From the NCBI RefSeq assembly GCF_000317125.1, contig NC_019695.1:2840336-2904335 (forward strand): 64,000 bases of DNA, given 5' to 3'. The notes under the pieces were generated by a model. It was not told the origin of the DNA. It ran no database searches and saw only the letters and a program-made list of their open reading frames with translations. The DNA comes from Chroococcidiopsis thermalis PCC 7203. GTDB lineage: Bacteria > Cyanobacteriota > Cyanobacteriia > Cyanobacteriales > Chroococcidiopsidaceae. Positions 35,801-44,444 of this stretch are shown here, one piece after another. Within the stretch, counting starts at the first letter, position 1. Each line of letters starts with the position of its first letter. Made by a program: the position numbers and the translations under genes.

Positions 35801-37884
35801 TCGTTTCCAGGCTCAGTCCGATTCCCCCAACTCTCCTGAAAAAGGGGGGCTAATTCTGGTTCTTCGTTTCCAGGCTCAGTCCGATCCCCCCAACCCCCCT
35901 GAAAAAGGGGGGCTAAAGAACTCTGGGTTAGCACGATCGCCACTTGAGTATCGTCAAGCATGAACTTTAGGCGATCGCTGGGATAATTTGGATCGAGGGG
36001 AATATAAGCTCCGCCTGCTTTCCAAATGCCCAATATGCCTACTACCATTTCTAGAGAGCGATCGAGACAAATTCCTACTAAAGATTCAGAAGTAACGCCT
36101 AATTGTTGTAAATAGTGCGCTAGTTGATTTGCCCGTCGATCCAATTCCTGGTAAGTTAGTTGCTCGTCTGCAAAAACAACCGCAGTAGCATCGGGCATTC
36201 TTGCTGCTTGTGCTTGAAATAATTGATGAATGCACAAATCTGGATAATCGCAGCTAGTTTGATTCCATGCCACCAATAGTTGATGGTATTCTGCTGCACT
36301 CAATAGGGGTAAGTTAGCGATGCGTGTATCGGGATTGGTAACTATGCCTTCTAACAATGCTTGGAAGTGAGCTAGCATTCGAGCGATCGTAGATGCATCA
36401 AATAAATCGGTGTTGTATGCTACGAAACCACTCAGTCCATCTACCGATCCTTCCCACAAATTATTCAACCCGCGATCGCACTCCCACAAATGCAACTCTA
36501 GATCGAATCGCGTGGTAGACACGTCAAACTTCAACGGGTTCAACATTAGCCCAGGTAACTCCAAGGGTTGCATCGGAGCATTTTGAAGCGCAAAGACGAC
36601 TTGAAACAAAGGGTTACGGCTCAAGTCGCGCTCTGGGTGCAACTCTTCTACTAACTTCTCAAAAGGTAAGTCTTGATGGGCATAGGCTCCTAATGTCACT
36701 TGCCGTACTCTTGTCAACAATTCCCGAAAGCTGGGGTTCTCGGAGAGATCGACACGCAGCACTAGGCTATTGACAAAAAAACCAATTAATGGCTCTAATT
36801 GGCTATGATTGCGGTTAGCTATGGGCGATCCAACGGCAATATCTTCTTGTCCGGTATAGCGATGTAACAATGTTTGAAATGCTGCCAGCAAGGTCATAAA
36901 CAGAGTTACACCTGCTTGCTGACTTAGGGCTTCTAGGGACTGGGTGAGAGTTTTTGATAACTTTAGGCTTTGTGTTGCACCGCGATAGGTTTGTACGGCA
37001 GGGCGAGTTCTATCAGTGGGAAGATTCAGGATCGGTAGATCTGCCAGATGCGATCGCCAGTAGGACAGTTGCGACTCCAATACTTGCCCTTGCAGCCATT
37101 GCCGTTGCCAATAGGCAAAATCGGCATACTGGATCGGCAATTCTGCTAATGGATAAGGTTTGCTTTCACTCTTAGCGGTGTAGAGTAATCCCAGTTCTCG
37201 CACCAGTACCCCCAGCGACCAACCATCGGCAACAATGTGGTGCAGATTTAGCAACAGGACGTATTCAGCTGCATCTAACTGCAACAATTTCACTCGTAGT
37301 AGCAGATCGGTGGCTAGGTTAAATGGCTGTTGGGCTTCTTCTGTAGCGATTTGCTCGGCTGTGAGTTGTCGTTCGTTTGGGGGTAAATGCCGCAAATCCA
37401 CAACAGGCAGAGATAAATTGACTTTTTGGGCAACGATCTGAACGGGTTGCCCGTCCAGCTTGACGAAGTTGGTACGCAAGGCTTCGTGACGATCGACGAT
37501 CGCCCCAAAAGCTTGCTTCAAAGCTACATAGTCAAGTTTCCCTTGCAGCCGAACTGAAAAAGGTATGTTGTAAAAAGGGTTGTTAGGTACTAAGCGATCC
37601 AAAAACCACAATCGCTGCTGAGCGAATGACAGAGGTAGGGAGCGATGGTCGCGTAGCGAACTGCCTTCGGCATCGCGCGATATTCTTACCAACTGAGGAG
37701 AGCGATCGATTTGAGCATTTGCCTGGTGCAGTAGGGCGATCAGCTCAGATTTGCGATCGACAATTTTTGCCCGTAACTGGGGAGATAATACCCCTTCAGG
37801 AGCGTTACAGCGCAAGCTTTCTCCCTTAACGAAAAGCTGAATATCTAAAGAGCGTAGGTAGGCTAAGAACTCAATACTTGTCAA
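32833..37884 (-). CDS. NRPS module 2: condensation, adenylation, methyltransferase, carrier
   Basis: This 1683-residue synthetase has a short docking-like N-terminus (MTSIEFLAYLRSLDIQLFV), a condensation domain at about 80-480 (LHHIVADGWSLGVL) and an adenylation domain from about 510 (LAYVIYTSGSTGKPKG, FDASVFE, FFNAYGPTEATIW). A SAM-methyltransferase is inserted before the last A motif at about 1090-1310 (VLEIGCGTGLLLFQIAP). The A-domain end follows (NGKVNRRAL) and a carrier domain (DNFFQLGGHSLLATQL, Ser near 1608). It should load and N-methylate one amino acid. The specificity residues read D-A-F-I-I-G-A-I-W-(K), which I cannot assign. Three repeat-derived insertions are in frame. It overlaps both neighbours by 4 bp. 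Confidence 0.93.
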   Translation of the reverse strand: MTSIEFLAYLRSLDIQLFVKGESLRCNAPEGVLSPQLRAKIVDRKSELIALLHQANAQIDRSPQLVRISRDAEGSSLRDHRSLPLSFAQQRLWFLDRLVPNNPFYNIPFSVRLQGKLDYVALKQAFGAIVDRHEALRTNFVKLDGQPVQIVAQKVNLSLPVVDLRHLPPNERQLTAEQIATEEAQQPFNLATDLLLRVKLLQLDAAEYVLLLNLHHIVADGWSLGVLVRELGLLYTAKSESKPYPLAELPIQYADFAYWQRQWLQGQVLESQLSYWRSHLADLPILNLPTDRTRPAVQTYRGATQSLKLSKTLTQSLEALSQQAGVTLFMTLLAAFQTLLHRYTGQEDIAVGSPIANRNHSQLEPLIGFFVNSLVLRVDLSENPSFRELLTRVRQVTLGAYAHQDLPFEKLVEELHPERDLSRNPLFQVVFALQNAPMQPLELPGLMLNPLKFDVSTTRFDLELHLWECDRGLNNLWEGSVDGLSGFVAYNTDLFDASTIARMLAHFQALLEGIVTNPDTRIANLPLLSAAEYHQLLVAWNQTSCDYPDLCIHQLFQAQAARMPDATAVVFADEQLTYQELDRRANQLAHYLQQLGVTSESLVGICLDRSLEMVVGILGIWKAGGAYIPLDPNYPSDRLKFMLDDTQVAIVLTQSSLAPLFQGGWGDRTEPGNEEPELAPLFQESWGNRTEPGNEEPELAPVFQESWGDRLICLDTDWKTIATYDDETPNSNVTANNLAYVIYTSGSTGKPKGVLVEHRGLCNVVHAQIQVFKLQPKNRILQFSSLSFDASVFEMLLAFGVGASLYIPPKTARLPGAELVQFLQDKAIDTTILPPAVLAILPAAELPTLQTVISGGEAVKHEIVQQWAVGRRFFNAYGPTEATIWATVAQLSATGNNDNKPSIGRPISNTQIYLLDSHLQPVPIGIVGELYISGDGLARGYLNRPQLTDERFVCLGSREQGVGTSWEQGARESNNQPPITNYQLPITDRLYKTGDLARYLPDGNLEFVDRIDNQVKIRGFRIELGEIETLLLQHPTVRETVAIAHENATDKRIVAYIVLNRDSTQELPNLQDEQVKQWQNLYDQTYHQPATNNDATFNIIGWNSSYTNRPIPKEQMQQWVSDRTQQILSLQPQRVLEIGCGTGLLLFQIAPHCTQYWGTDFSSASIEYIEQQLATQPLPQVKLLQRMATNFEGLEANSFDAVILNSIVQYFPSIDYLLQVLEQAIHTVAPGGFVFIGDVRSLPLLSAFHAAVQLERADNTASREHLQQQVQTAIFQETELAIDPAFFHALKQHLERISHIQVQLTRGRYCNELTQFRYNVILHIEADPPSLPPYQGRLNKSSCPPYQGGLGGSSSPSCQGELEGSSCPPSQGGLGGSSQLNWTQDNVNLAQVRQQLAEKPAALSITKIPNARVVGAVKTAQWLVEGTQAPKTAGKMREALEQVTSGIEPEDWWDLVAELPYTVDVSWSNADNTGCYDVTFQHQSATKNSAILPFQKQVNLTRPWKTYANDPLQTQFARHLIPQLRSYLEQSLPQYAIPSAFVVLEALPLTPNGKVNRRALPAPDTIQQWGTDDTPRSPIEQKLANIWAELLGHKRVGIHDNFFQLGGHSLLATQLTSRIRDAFGVELPLRNVFESPQVAQLAKAIAHLQSNQPQQTPQIVPLSRAAHRRLRSSLNRDTEEGDR
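33757..33908 (+). repeat. Tandem GATCCCCCC repeats after the methyltransferase domain of module 2
   Basis: Four imperfect units (CCCCCCAACCCACCTTGGGA, AATTCCCCTTGGCAAGAGGG, AACCCCCCTTGATAAGGGGG and a last CCTCCCTTGATAAGGGGG) lie in frame. They encode PPYQGGLGGSS-like peptides at about residues 1326-1376, in the linker between the methyltransferase and the rest of the A domain. Confidence 0.9.
34921..35025. repeat. STRR-type heptamers inside the module 2 adenylation domain
   Basis: TGGTAGT/TGGTAAT heptamers and GCTCCCT repeats lie between the codons for FVCLGS and LYKTGDLARY. Three heptamers equal seven codons, so NYQLPIT is encoded as a translated 21-bp unit. The site is the same as in modules 1 and 3. 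Confidence 0.88.
35754..35927 (+). repeat. Tandem GATCCCCCC repeats inside the module 2 adenylation domain
   Basis: Three units of about 63 bp, each made of a C-run, CTCCTGAAAAA, a G-run and the spacer TTCTGGTTCTTCGTTTCCAG, lie in frame. They encode repeated APLFQESWGDRTEPGNEEPE-like peptides at about residues 653-710. The position, before the A3 motif, equals that of the module 3 tandem repeat. Confidence 0.9.
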
Positions 37885-40800
37885 AATTCTACCTCCTCGC
37901 GATTTTGAGCGGATGTCTCAGCCTCAGCCGTTTGTACCCGATCTGCGCCACGGAGCGTATCAATATATTGCGCGATCGCCACAATCGTTGGTGTTTCAAA
38001 TAGAACTCCCAGTGGCACTTCTACCCCAAGGCGATCGCGTATTCGGGAAACTAATTGCGTGGCTAAGAGCGAATGTCCGCCCAATTCAAAAAAATCGTCG
38101 CTCATACCTACTTGTCGTCCCAAAGTTTCCGCCCAAAGCTGCGCTAACTGAGCTTCAACCGACGTTCGCGGTGCAAGGGTTGGTAGATCGACAGAAGTAA
38201 AATCGGGTGAGGGAAGTGCCTGCCGATCTACTTTGCCGTTAGGTGTTAGTGGCAAAGCCTTCAAGACTACAAAAGCGGAAGGCAGCATGTAATTTGGCAG
38301 TTTTGTTTTGAGGAAGCTTCGCAGATCGCCGATCCCCCCTAACCCCCCTTGAGAAGGGGGGAATTTACTAGCCTCGCTCTCCCCTAGTCCCCCTTGCGAA
38401 GCGGGAAATTTGCTAGCCCCCCTTAAAAAGGGGGGTTGGGGGGATCTCTTCGTGTTGAGAACGATGTAAGCAACCAAACGGCGATCGCTACTCCCATCCT
38501 CCCGCACCACAACAACAGTTTCTTCTACACTCGGATACTGCTTCAAGACTGTTTCAATCTCGCCCAACTCAATCCGAAAACCCCGCAACTTAATTTGCGC
38601 GTCAGTACGACCAACAAATTCGAGATTACCATCGGGAAGATAGCGGGCGAGATCTCCGGTTTTGTACAAGCGGGTATCGGTAATTGGTAATTGGTAATTG
38701 GTAATTGAGTGGTGCGTGTTTTTTTGCTTGCTCAGCTTCCTCAGCTCCCTCAGCTTCCTCAGCTCTCTTCCTCCCGACTCCCTGCTCCCTTGGCAAATAA
38801 ATCGTTCAGCCGTCAACTGAGGACGATTCAAATATTCTTTTGCTAATCCATCGCCACCAATGTAAATTTCTCCGGTAACGCCAACAGGTACGGGGTTTAG
38901 GTGAGTATCCAGCAGGTAGATTTGAGTGCTAGCAACGGGACGACCGATCGGAATTGATGTTGCTGCTTCTGGTATGTCTTGCACTTCATACCAGGAAGTA
39001 AATGTAGTGTTTTCAGTCGGTCCATATACGTGCAGCAAATGTGCGGGTGCGCCGTGCTGCTTGACTGCTTTTACGCACCTGACATCAACTGCTTCACCCC
39101 CAAATAGCAAGTAGCGCAGCGAACGAAAACAGTCGGGTACTTCTCGCGCCATTTGATTGAATAAAGCGGTTGTCAAAAACAGGATGCTAATTTCCTGCTG
39201 TCGAATCGCTTGGGCAAACTTTTGGGGAGCAAGCATCACTTCGCGATCGCACCCCACTAATTGCGCTCCATTTAGCAGTGCGCCCCAAATCTCAAAGGTT
39301 GCTGCATCAAATGACAGATTGGCACATTGAGCGACTTTATCCCCAGGTTCTAAAGTGATGTAGTTGGTGTTGCATACTAATCTATTTACGGCTCGATGAG
39401 TTACTGCTACGCCCTTTGGGATTCCCGTCGAGCCAGAAGTATAAATTACGTAGGCAAGGCGATCTACGGTTGTTCGATCGCTTGGGTTCTGCTCGCTTTC
39501 TTGCGCGATCGCTTCCCAATCCTTTTCTAAACAAACAACTTTTAAATTTCGATCCCCCCAACTGAGCTTAAAAAGGGGGGCTAATGCTTGTTGCGTCACT
39601 AGTACAGATACTTGAGCATCCTCCAACATGAACTGCAACCGTTCGGGGGGATAAGTTGGATCTAGAGGAACGTAAGCTGCTCCGGCTTTGAGGATACCTA
39701 GCAAAGAAGCGATCGCCATTGGAGAAGGTTCCATGCAGATACCTACCAGCGTTTCGCAACCTACACCTAGTTTTCGCAGATAATGTGCCAGTTGGTTGCT
39801 ACCACTATTCAACTCATGATAGGTATATTGTCTATCGCCAAAACTTACTGCAATAGCATTTGGACTTTGTTCTACCTGAAGTTCAAACAATTGGTGAATG
39901 CCGCGCTCTGGATAACTACGTCCAGTTTGATTCCACTCTACTAATTGATGCTGCTCTGCGGCGCTCAAAATCGGTAGATCTGCTAAATTTGTGTCGGGAT
40001 CGGTAACTACTCCAGTTAATAACATTTGGAAATGAGTTAGCATCCGGGCGATCGCACTTGGCTCAAACAGCTCGGTGTTGTAAACTAAAACACCACGCAA
40101 TCCTTCCGACTGCTGCCACCCGTCGCCCCATAAACTCCTAAAGTTTTCGGCGCATTCCCATAGATAAAACTCTAGATCGAACCGAGCGGTTGTTGTTTCC
40201 ACTTTGAAGGAAGAGAGCGAGAGTTTAGGTAGCGTTAGCTGTTCTATAGGTGCGTTTTGCAGCGCAAATACCACTTGAAACAATGGGTTGCGGCTTCCTT
40301 GACGTTCTGGGTGCAACTCTTCTACTAACTTCTCAAAGGGTGAATCTTGATGAGCGTAGGCTTCTACCGTCACCTGTCGCACTCTCGCCAGCAACTCGCG
40401 AAAGCTGGGATTACCTGAGAGATCGGTTCGTAGAACTAAACTATTGGCAAAAAAGCCAATTAAATCCTCTAATTCCCGCCGATTGCGATTGGCAATTGGC
40501 GATCCTACAGCTATATCGGTCTGTCCTGTATAGCGATATAACAAGACTTGGAACGCTGCTAGTAATGTCATGAACAGCGTTACGCCTTCTTGATGACTCA
40601 GTGCCAAAAGTGCTTGAGATAAGTCTTGTGGCAACTCTAGTAACTTAATTGCTCCCCGATCTCCTCGTTCTTTTGGACGGCAACGATTGCTCTCGAACTC
40701 TAGAACGGATAAATTGTGTAACTGCGATCGCCAGTAAGATAGTTGCGATTCTAGCACTTCCCCTTGCAACCATTGTCGTTGCCAGTGGGCAAAGTCAGCA

Positions 40801-41360
40801 TATTGAATTGACAGTTCGGGCAAAGGGGAAGGTTTACCCGTACTAAAAGCAGAGTAGAGCAATTCTAATTCTCGAATTAGGATCGCGATCGACCACTCAT
40901 CAAAAACGATGTGGTGCAGATTGATGACCAAAACATACTCTGACTCGTCTAGTTGTAGCAGCGTTACTCGCAGCAGAGAATCTCGATCCAGGTTAAAAGG
41001 CTGCTGGATCTCCCGCGCGATCGCCTGTTGCGCTGCTGCTTCTCGTTCGCTTGCAGGCAACTGCTGTAAATCGGATATCTTAAGAAATACCTTTGAATGG
41101 GACGTAATTAGTTGTACGGGTTGCCCCTCTTGCACTCCGAAGTTGGTACGCAATATTTCGTGACGGCGGACAATTTCATTAAAGCTTTCTTCCAACGCTT
41201 TTAAGTCAAGCACGCCCGATAGACGAACCGTCGTCGGCACATTATAGAACGAAGTACCAGGAAATAGGCGATCGAGAAACCAAAGCCGTTGTTGTGCAAA
41301 CGATGCCGGAAAAACAAAGACTTCCTCAGAAATGTTATCGAGCGATTCTATTGAAGTCAT
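37881..41360 (-). CDS. NRPS module 1: condensation, adenylation, carrier
   Basis: This 1159-residue synthetase is the first gene of the operon. The condensation domain (about 14-450) has INLHHIVFDEWSIAIL, where the last Gly of HHxxxDG is Glu. The adenylation domain (LAYVIYTSGSTGIPKG, NLSFDAATFEIWG, HVYGPTENTTF) gives specificity residues D-A-F-F-L-G-V-T-F-(K), which I recall as an Ile-type code in cyanobacterial peptides. A carrier domain follows (DDFFELGGHSLLATQL). An N-terminal condensation domain in the first module suggests acylation of the first residue, or an upstream partner elsewhere. Repeat-derived peptides lie at about residues 592-604, 855-894 and 972-1010. No epimerisation domain is present. 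Confidence 0.92.
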   Translation of the reverse strand: MTSIESLDNISEEVFVFPASFAQQRLWFLDRLFPGTSFYNVPTTVRLSGVLDLKALEESFNEIVRRHEILRTNFGVQEGQPVQLITSHSKVFLKISDLQQLPASEREAAAQQAIAREIQQPFNLDRDSLLRVTLLQLDESEYVLVINLHHIVFDEWSIAILIRELELLYSAFSTGKPSPLPELSIQYADFAHWQRQWLQGEVLESQLSYWRSQLHNLSVLEFESNRCRPKERGDRGAIKLLELPQDLSQALLALSHQEGVTLFMTLLAAFQVLLYRYTGQTDIAVGSPIANRNRRELEDLIGFFANSLVLRTDLSGNPSFRELLARVRQVTVEAYAHQDSPFEKLVEELHPERQGSRNPLFQVVFALQNAPIEQLTLPKLSLSSFKVETTTARFDLEFYLWECAENFRSLWGDGWQQSEGLRGVLVYNTELFEPSAIARMLTHFQMLLTGVVTDPDTNLADLPILSAAEQHQLVEWNQTGRSYPERGIHQLFELQVEQSPNAIAVSFGDRQYTYHELNSGSNQLAHYLRKLGVGCETLVGICMEPSPMAIASLLGILKAGAAYVPLDPTYPPERLQFMLEDAQVSVLVTQQALAPLFKLSWGDRNLKVVCLEKDWEAIAQESEQNPSDRTTVDRLAYVIYTSGSTGIPKGVAVTHRAVNRLVCNTNYITLEPGDKVAQCANLSFDAATFEIWGALLNGAQLVGCDREVMLAPQKFAQAIRQQEISILFLTTALFNQMAREVPDCFRSLRYLLFGGEAVDVRCVKAVKQHGAPAHLLHVYGPTENTTFTSWYEVQDIPEAATSIPIGRPVASTQIYLLDTHLNPVPVGVTGEIYIGGDGLAKEYLNRPQLTAERFICQGSRESGGRELRKLRELRKLSKQKNTHHSITNYQLPITDTRLYKTGDLARYLPDGNLEFVGRTDAQIKLRGFRIELGEIETVLKQYPSVEETVVVVREDGSSDRRLVAYIVLNTKRSPQPPFLRGASKFPASQGGLGESEASKFPPSQGGLGGIGDLRSFLKTKLPNYMLPSAFVVLKALPLTPNGKVDRQALPSPDFTSVDLPTLAPRTSVEAQLAQLWAETLGRQVGMSDDFFELGGHSLLATQLVSRIRDRLGVEVPLGVLFETPTIVAIAQYIDTLRGADRVQTAEAETSAQNREEVEF
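38329..38447 (+). repeat. GATCCCCCC repeats in the A-domain tail of module 1
   Basis: Three C-run/G-run units are present, the last one inverted (CCCCCCTTAAAAAGGGGGGT followed by TGGGGGGATC). They encode PPFLRGASKFPASQGGLGES-type residues in frame between the AYIVLN and DLRSFLKTKLP segments. A single further unit lies at 39549-39585. Confidence 0.88.
38677..38795. repeat. STRR-type heptamers inside the module 1 adenylation domain
   Basis: Four TGGTAAT heptamers and CTCAGCTTC/CTCAGCTCC words lie between the codons for RFICQGS and LYKTGDLARY, in frame. They encode SITNYQLPIT and a run of LRELRKLS-like residues. Confidence 0.88.
39549..39585 (+). repeat. Single GATCCCCCC repeat unit in the module 1 adenylation domain
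   Basis: GATCCCCCCAACTGAGCTTA followed by AAAAGGGGGGCTAATGC encodes LAPLFKLSWGDR. It stands at the same position as the tandem arrays of modules 2 and 3, and probably shows the unamplified state. Confidence 0.8.
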
Positions 41361-41630
41361 TGACGAATCTGCCTGCGCGATCGGCTGACTCTATCTAACA
41401 AAGATGGAGTATAAAATTTATCTGCACTGAGATAGAGATGGAGTGATTTCATGCAGCTTCTTTAACAAAAGCTATCATGACTGCAAGAATACGCGCTCAA
41501 ATGTAACGGGAGAAACGGAGCTTGAGAGATAAAATTGCTATCTGATAATAACTATCTCTATGGTATGTGGTACGCACCAAGTTACTTGCTGAGAATGGGA
41601 AGCAATTTATTTGCCGAGGATCGCGTCCAT

Positions 41631-42164
41631 ATGGAACCAACACAACTAAGCCAAGAACTGCGTAAAGGACAAAGCCCCGATATGACTCGTCGGCGCTGGA
41701 TTATTGGTTTATCTACAGTAGGCGGTGCGATGGGACAACTTGTTACACTCTACCAAGCTGGAGTCGTTAGCCATTTACCCGATCCTCCAGGACAGCAGCT
41801 TTTTGATGCAGACCGCGTAGATGCTTCTAATTATGCCTACAGTCGCTTCAATTCGCCCGATGGACCCCTGATGACACTTAATTACGCCCTCACAGCCTGG
41901 ATAGCTTCTGCTGGGGGTATAGACCGCGCCAGACGCAATCCTATATTACCGATCGCAATGGGCGTTAAGCTCTTATTCGATGGAGTTCTTTCGCTCGAAC
42001 TAGCGCGGGAAGAATGGAATGAGAACAAGGCACTTTGTGAATATTGCCAGGTAGCAACATTTTGTTCGCTTGTATCGATAATACTTGCCGCACCAGAAGT
42101 TATGGCTGCTACTCGAACTCTACTCGGTCGTCGCGAGGATGTAAAAGCAAGTAACACGCGATAA
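41631..42164 (+). CDS. Vitamin K epoxide reductase-like membrane protein
   Basis: I take the start at ATG 41631 (MEPTQLSQELRKGQSPDM); the frame is open to a TTG at 41535. The 177-residue protein has RRRWIIGLSTVGGAMGQLVTLYQAGVVSHLPDPP and a CEYC motif (ALCEYCQVATFCSLVSIILA), consistent with cyanobacterial proteins annotated as VKOR-like. Two or three membrane helices are likely. It could act in disulfide or quinone redox chemistry, but the usual extra loop cysteines of VKOR are not visible, so function is uncertain. It is divergent from the NRPS operon across 270 bp. Confidence 0.6.
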   Translation: MEPTQLSQELRKGQSPDMTRRRWIIGLSTVGGAMGQLVTLYQAGVVSHLPDPPGQQLFDADRVDASNYAYSRFNSPDGPLMTLNYALTAWIASAGGIDRARRNPILPIAMGVKLLFDGVLSLELAREEWNENKALCEYCQVATFCSLVSIILAAPEVMAATRTLLGRREDVKASNTR

Positions 42165-42174
42165 TTTGTCATTG

Positions 42175-42317
42175 GTCATCGGTCATCGGTCATCGGTCAT
42201 TGGTCAATCTTGACTTTTGACTTTTGACTTTCGACTTTTGACTTTCGACTTTTGACTTTCGACTTTTGACTTTCGACTTTTGACTTTTGACTTTCGACTT
42301 TTGACTTTTGACTTTTG
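42175..42317. repeat. Heptamer arrays GGTCATC and TTTGACT/TTCGACT
   Basis: Five GGTCATC/T-type heptamers (42175-42204) are followed by about fifteen alternating TTTGACT/TTCGACT heptamers (42212-42317). The last repeat ends at the aroC stop codon. No protein or RNA gene is seen here. Confidence 0.92.
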
Positions 42318-43409
42318 TTAACTTAATACGCTACATTGACCTTGATGCCGCAGTAAATGATCGCATAGTACTAAAGCTACCATTGCCTCTACCATCGGTA
42401 CAGCTCTGGGCAACACGCAGGGATCGTGTCTACCTTTGGCTGCTAATAGTGTCTCTTCCCCTGCATTTGTGACTGTCTTTTGTTCCTTCCGAATTGTCGC
42501 TGTTGGTTTAAAAGCAATTCGCAAAATAATATTCTCACCGTTAGAAATTCCTCCTTGTACCCCACCAGAACGGTTGGTAACAGTGCGAATTTCTCCATTT
42601 TCATCTGTATAGTATTCGTCGTTGTGTTCGCTACCTGTCATCAGAGTTCCCGCAAACCCAGAGCCAATTTCAAAGCCTTTGGTAGCGGGTAAAGACATGA
42701 CAGCTTTCGCTAAATCTGCTTCTAGTTTGTCAAATACTGGAGAACCCAAACCTCTAGGTACGTTGCGCGTTACGCACTCGACAACACCACCGACAGAATC
42801 GCCTTGTCTGCCAATCTGCTCGATCAATTCAATCATGCGATCGGCACATTCGGGATCGGGACAGCGGACAATGTTACTTTCTACCTGTTCTAGAGTTACG
42901 CTGCTGGGATCGACAACGCCTTCTATGTCTTTGATGCGCTTAACATAAGCAACAACTTCTACCCCAGCAACTTGATGTAAGATTTTTTTAGCGATCGCCC
43001 CTGCTGCAACTCTGCCAATTGTCTCTCTAGCTGAAGAACGTCCCCCGCCTTGCCAGTTACGAATCCCGTATTTAGCATCATAGGTCGCATCGGCATGGGA
43101 AGGGCGATACTTTTGTTGCATCTCGTCATAATCTTGGGGACGGGTATCTTTGTTGCGCACCAAAATCGAGATTGGTGTCCCTAGTGTTTTTCCCTCAAAT
43201 ATCCCCGACAAAATTTCGCAGCTATCAGCTTCTTTACGGGGTGTGGTAATTTTACTTTGCCCTGGTCGCCGGCGATCGAGTTCCCACTGAATTTCCTCCA
43301 CGGAAATCTCCAAGCGTGGTGGACATCCATCAATGACGACTCCCACACCGCCACCGTGCGATTCGCCAAAAGTCGTCACCCGAAATAAATGTCCGAAGGT
43401 ATTGCCCAT
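42318..43409 (-). CDS. aroC: Chorismate synthase
   Basis: This 363-residue enzyme catalyses the last shikimate step, EPSP to chorismate, using reduced FMN. It opens with [22 protein letters not shown] (FGESHG family signature) and contains [24 protein letters not shown] and the C-terminal [16 protein letters not shown]. Length and motifs are complete for the family. It is a cytosolic housekeeping gene, transcribed away from ftsQ. Its 3' end abuts a heptamer array. Confidence 0.97.
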   Translation of the reverse strand: MGNTFGHLFRVTTFGESHGGGVGVVIDGCPPRLEISVEEIQWELDRRRPGQSKITTPRKEADSCEILSGIFEGKTLGTPISILVRNKDTRPQDYDEMQQKYRPSHADATYDAKYGIRNWQGGGRSSARETIGRVAAGAIAKKILHQVAGVEVVAYVKRIKDIEGVVDPSSVTLEQVESNIVRCPDPECADRMIELIEQIGRQGDSVGGVVECVTRNVPRGLGSPVFDKLEADLAKAVMSLPATKGFEIGSGFAGTLMTGSEHNDEYYTDENGEIRTVTNRSGGVQGGISNGENIILRIAFKPTATIRKEQKTVTNAGEETLLAAKGRHDPCVLPRAVPMVEAMVALVLCDHLLRHQGQCSVLS

Positions 43410-43583
43410 GATGCTGTGTTGTGAGGAACTGTTGATTTTTGTATCACATTCTGAAGCTTTAGATGTAGGGGATTCTTTTTCAGTTATCAGCGATCGGTGA
43501 TTAGTGGCTGGTGACTGGTGACTAGATGAAGACTCAGATGCTAGCCACTAGCCACTACTCACTACTCACTAACTTGCGCTAAT

Positions 43584-44444
43584 ATGTCAGCGCGAGTTGA
43601 CAGGGAGAGCGAAATGAGACGAAACCGCGATTTTGGGCAGGTACTAAAGGCTATTTGGCAGACACTATCTCTATCGGGGCTTTTGGCTATTACAATTTGG
43701 GCAATGACGCGACCTAGTTGGGTGTTACGCGACAATCGACAAGTGGCGATTGAAGGTAACAGTTTGTTATCTAAGCCAGTTATTCTTTCGCGCCTCGCTC
43801 TAGCATATCCTCAATCGCTGCTGCAAATTTCGCCAATGGCGATCGCTCAAACTTTGGAATCCTACCCTCCAATTGCTGATGCTAAGGTGGCTCGCCGACT
43901 CTTTCCTCCTAGTTTAGTCGTCCAAGTGCAAGAACGCACGCCTGTAGCTGTAGCGATCGCCCGTTTGATTCCCAATAGTTCCACACCCTACTCCAAAGCA
44001 TCTGTTGGCTTTCTCGACTCGCGGGGCGCGTGGATTCCATTTGAATCTTACCCTGCCCAAGTTCGGCAGCGTCTTAAGCCTCAATTAAAAGTTTTGGGTT
44101 CGCCAGAGACTTATCGCGCTTACTGGAGTTCCCTCTATCAAAAAATCGGTCAAAGTGGGATTGAAGTTTTGGAAATTGATTGTCAAGATCCAAGCAATCT
44201 CATTCTCAAAACTGAATTAGGAACCGTCCACCTCGGTCCTTACAGCGAACGATTAACCAAACAACTTCATGTTTTGGCTCAAATGAGTCCGATTTCAACT
44301 CAAATTAATTCTCGCCAAATTGACTATATAGACTTGAAAAATCCTGCCGCTCCTTTAGTACAAATGTATCAAAAAGAAACTGAAGCAAGCCCAGTCCAGA
44401 ACGTACCGACAAATCCAAAAATAATCAAAAGTAATCTACAGTAA
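43584..44444 (+). CDS. ftsQ: Cell division protein FtsQ/DivIB
   Basis: This 286-residue protein has an N-terminal cytoplasmic stretch, one membrane helix (LSLSGLLAITIWAMT) and a POTRA domain (VAIEGNSLLSKPVILSRLALAYPQSLLQI, SYPPIADAKVARRLFPPSLVVQVQERTPVAV). A beta domain follows (GAWIPFESYP, VLEIDCQDPSNLILKTELGTVHLG). FtsQ joins early and late divisome proteins in the periplasm. Its position before ftsZ is the normal cyanobacterial order. Confidence 0.9.
   Translation: MSARVDRESEMRRNRDFGQVLKAIWQTLSLSGLLAITIWAMTRPSWVLRDNRQVAIEGNSLLSKPVILSRLALAYPQSLLQISPMAIAQTLESYPPIADAKVARRLFPPSLVVQVQERTPVAVAIARLIPNSSTPYSKASVGFLDSRGAWIPFESYPAQVRQRLKPQLKVLGSPETYRAYWSSLYQKIGQSGIEVLEIDCQDPSNLILKTELGTVHLGPYSERLTKQLHVLAQMSPISTQINSRQIDYIDLKNPAAPLVQMYQKETEASPVQNVPTNPKIIKSNLQ

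Noticed and set aside
42207-42317. Regularly repeated short units that could suggest a CRISPR array
   Set aside because: The units are contiguous 7-bp repeats without spacers, and no cas genes are present.
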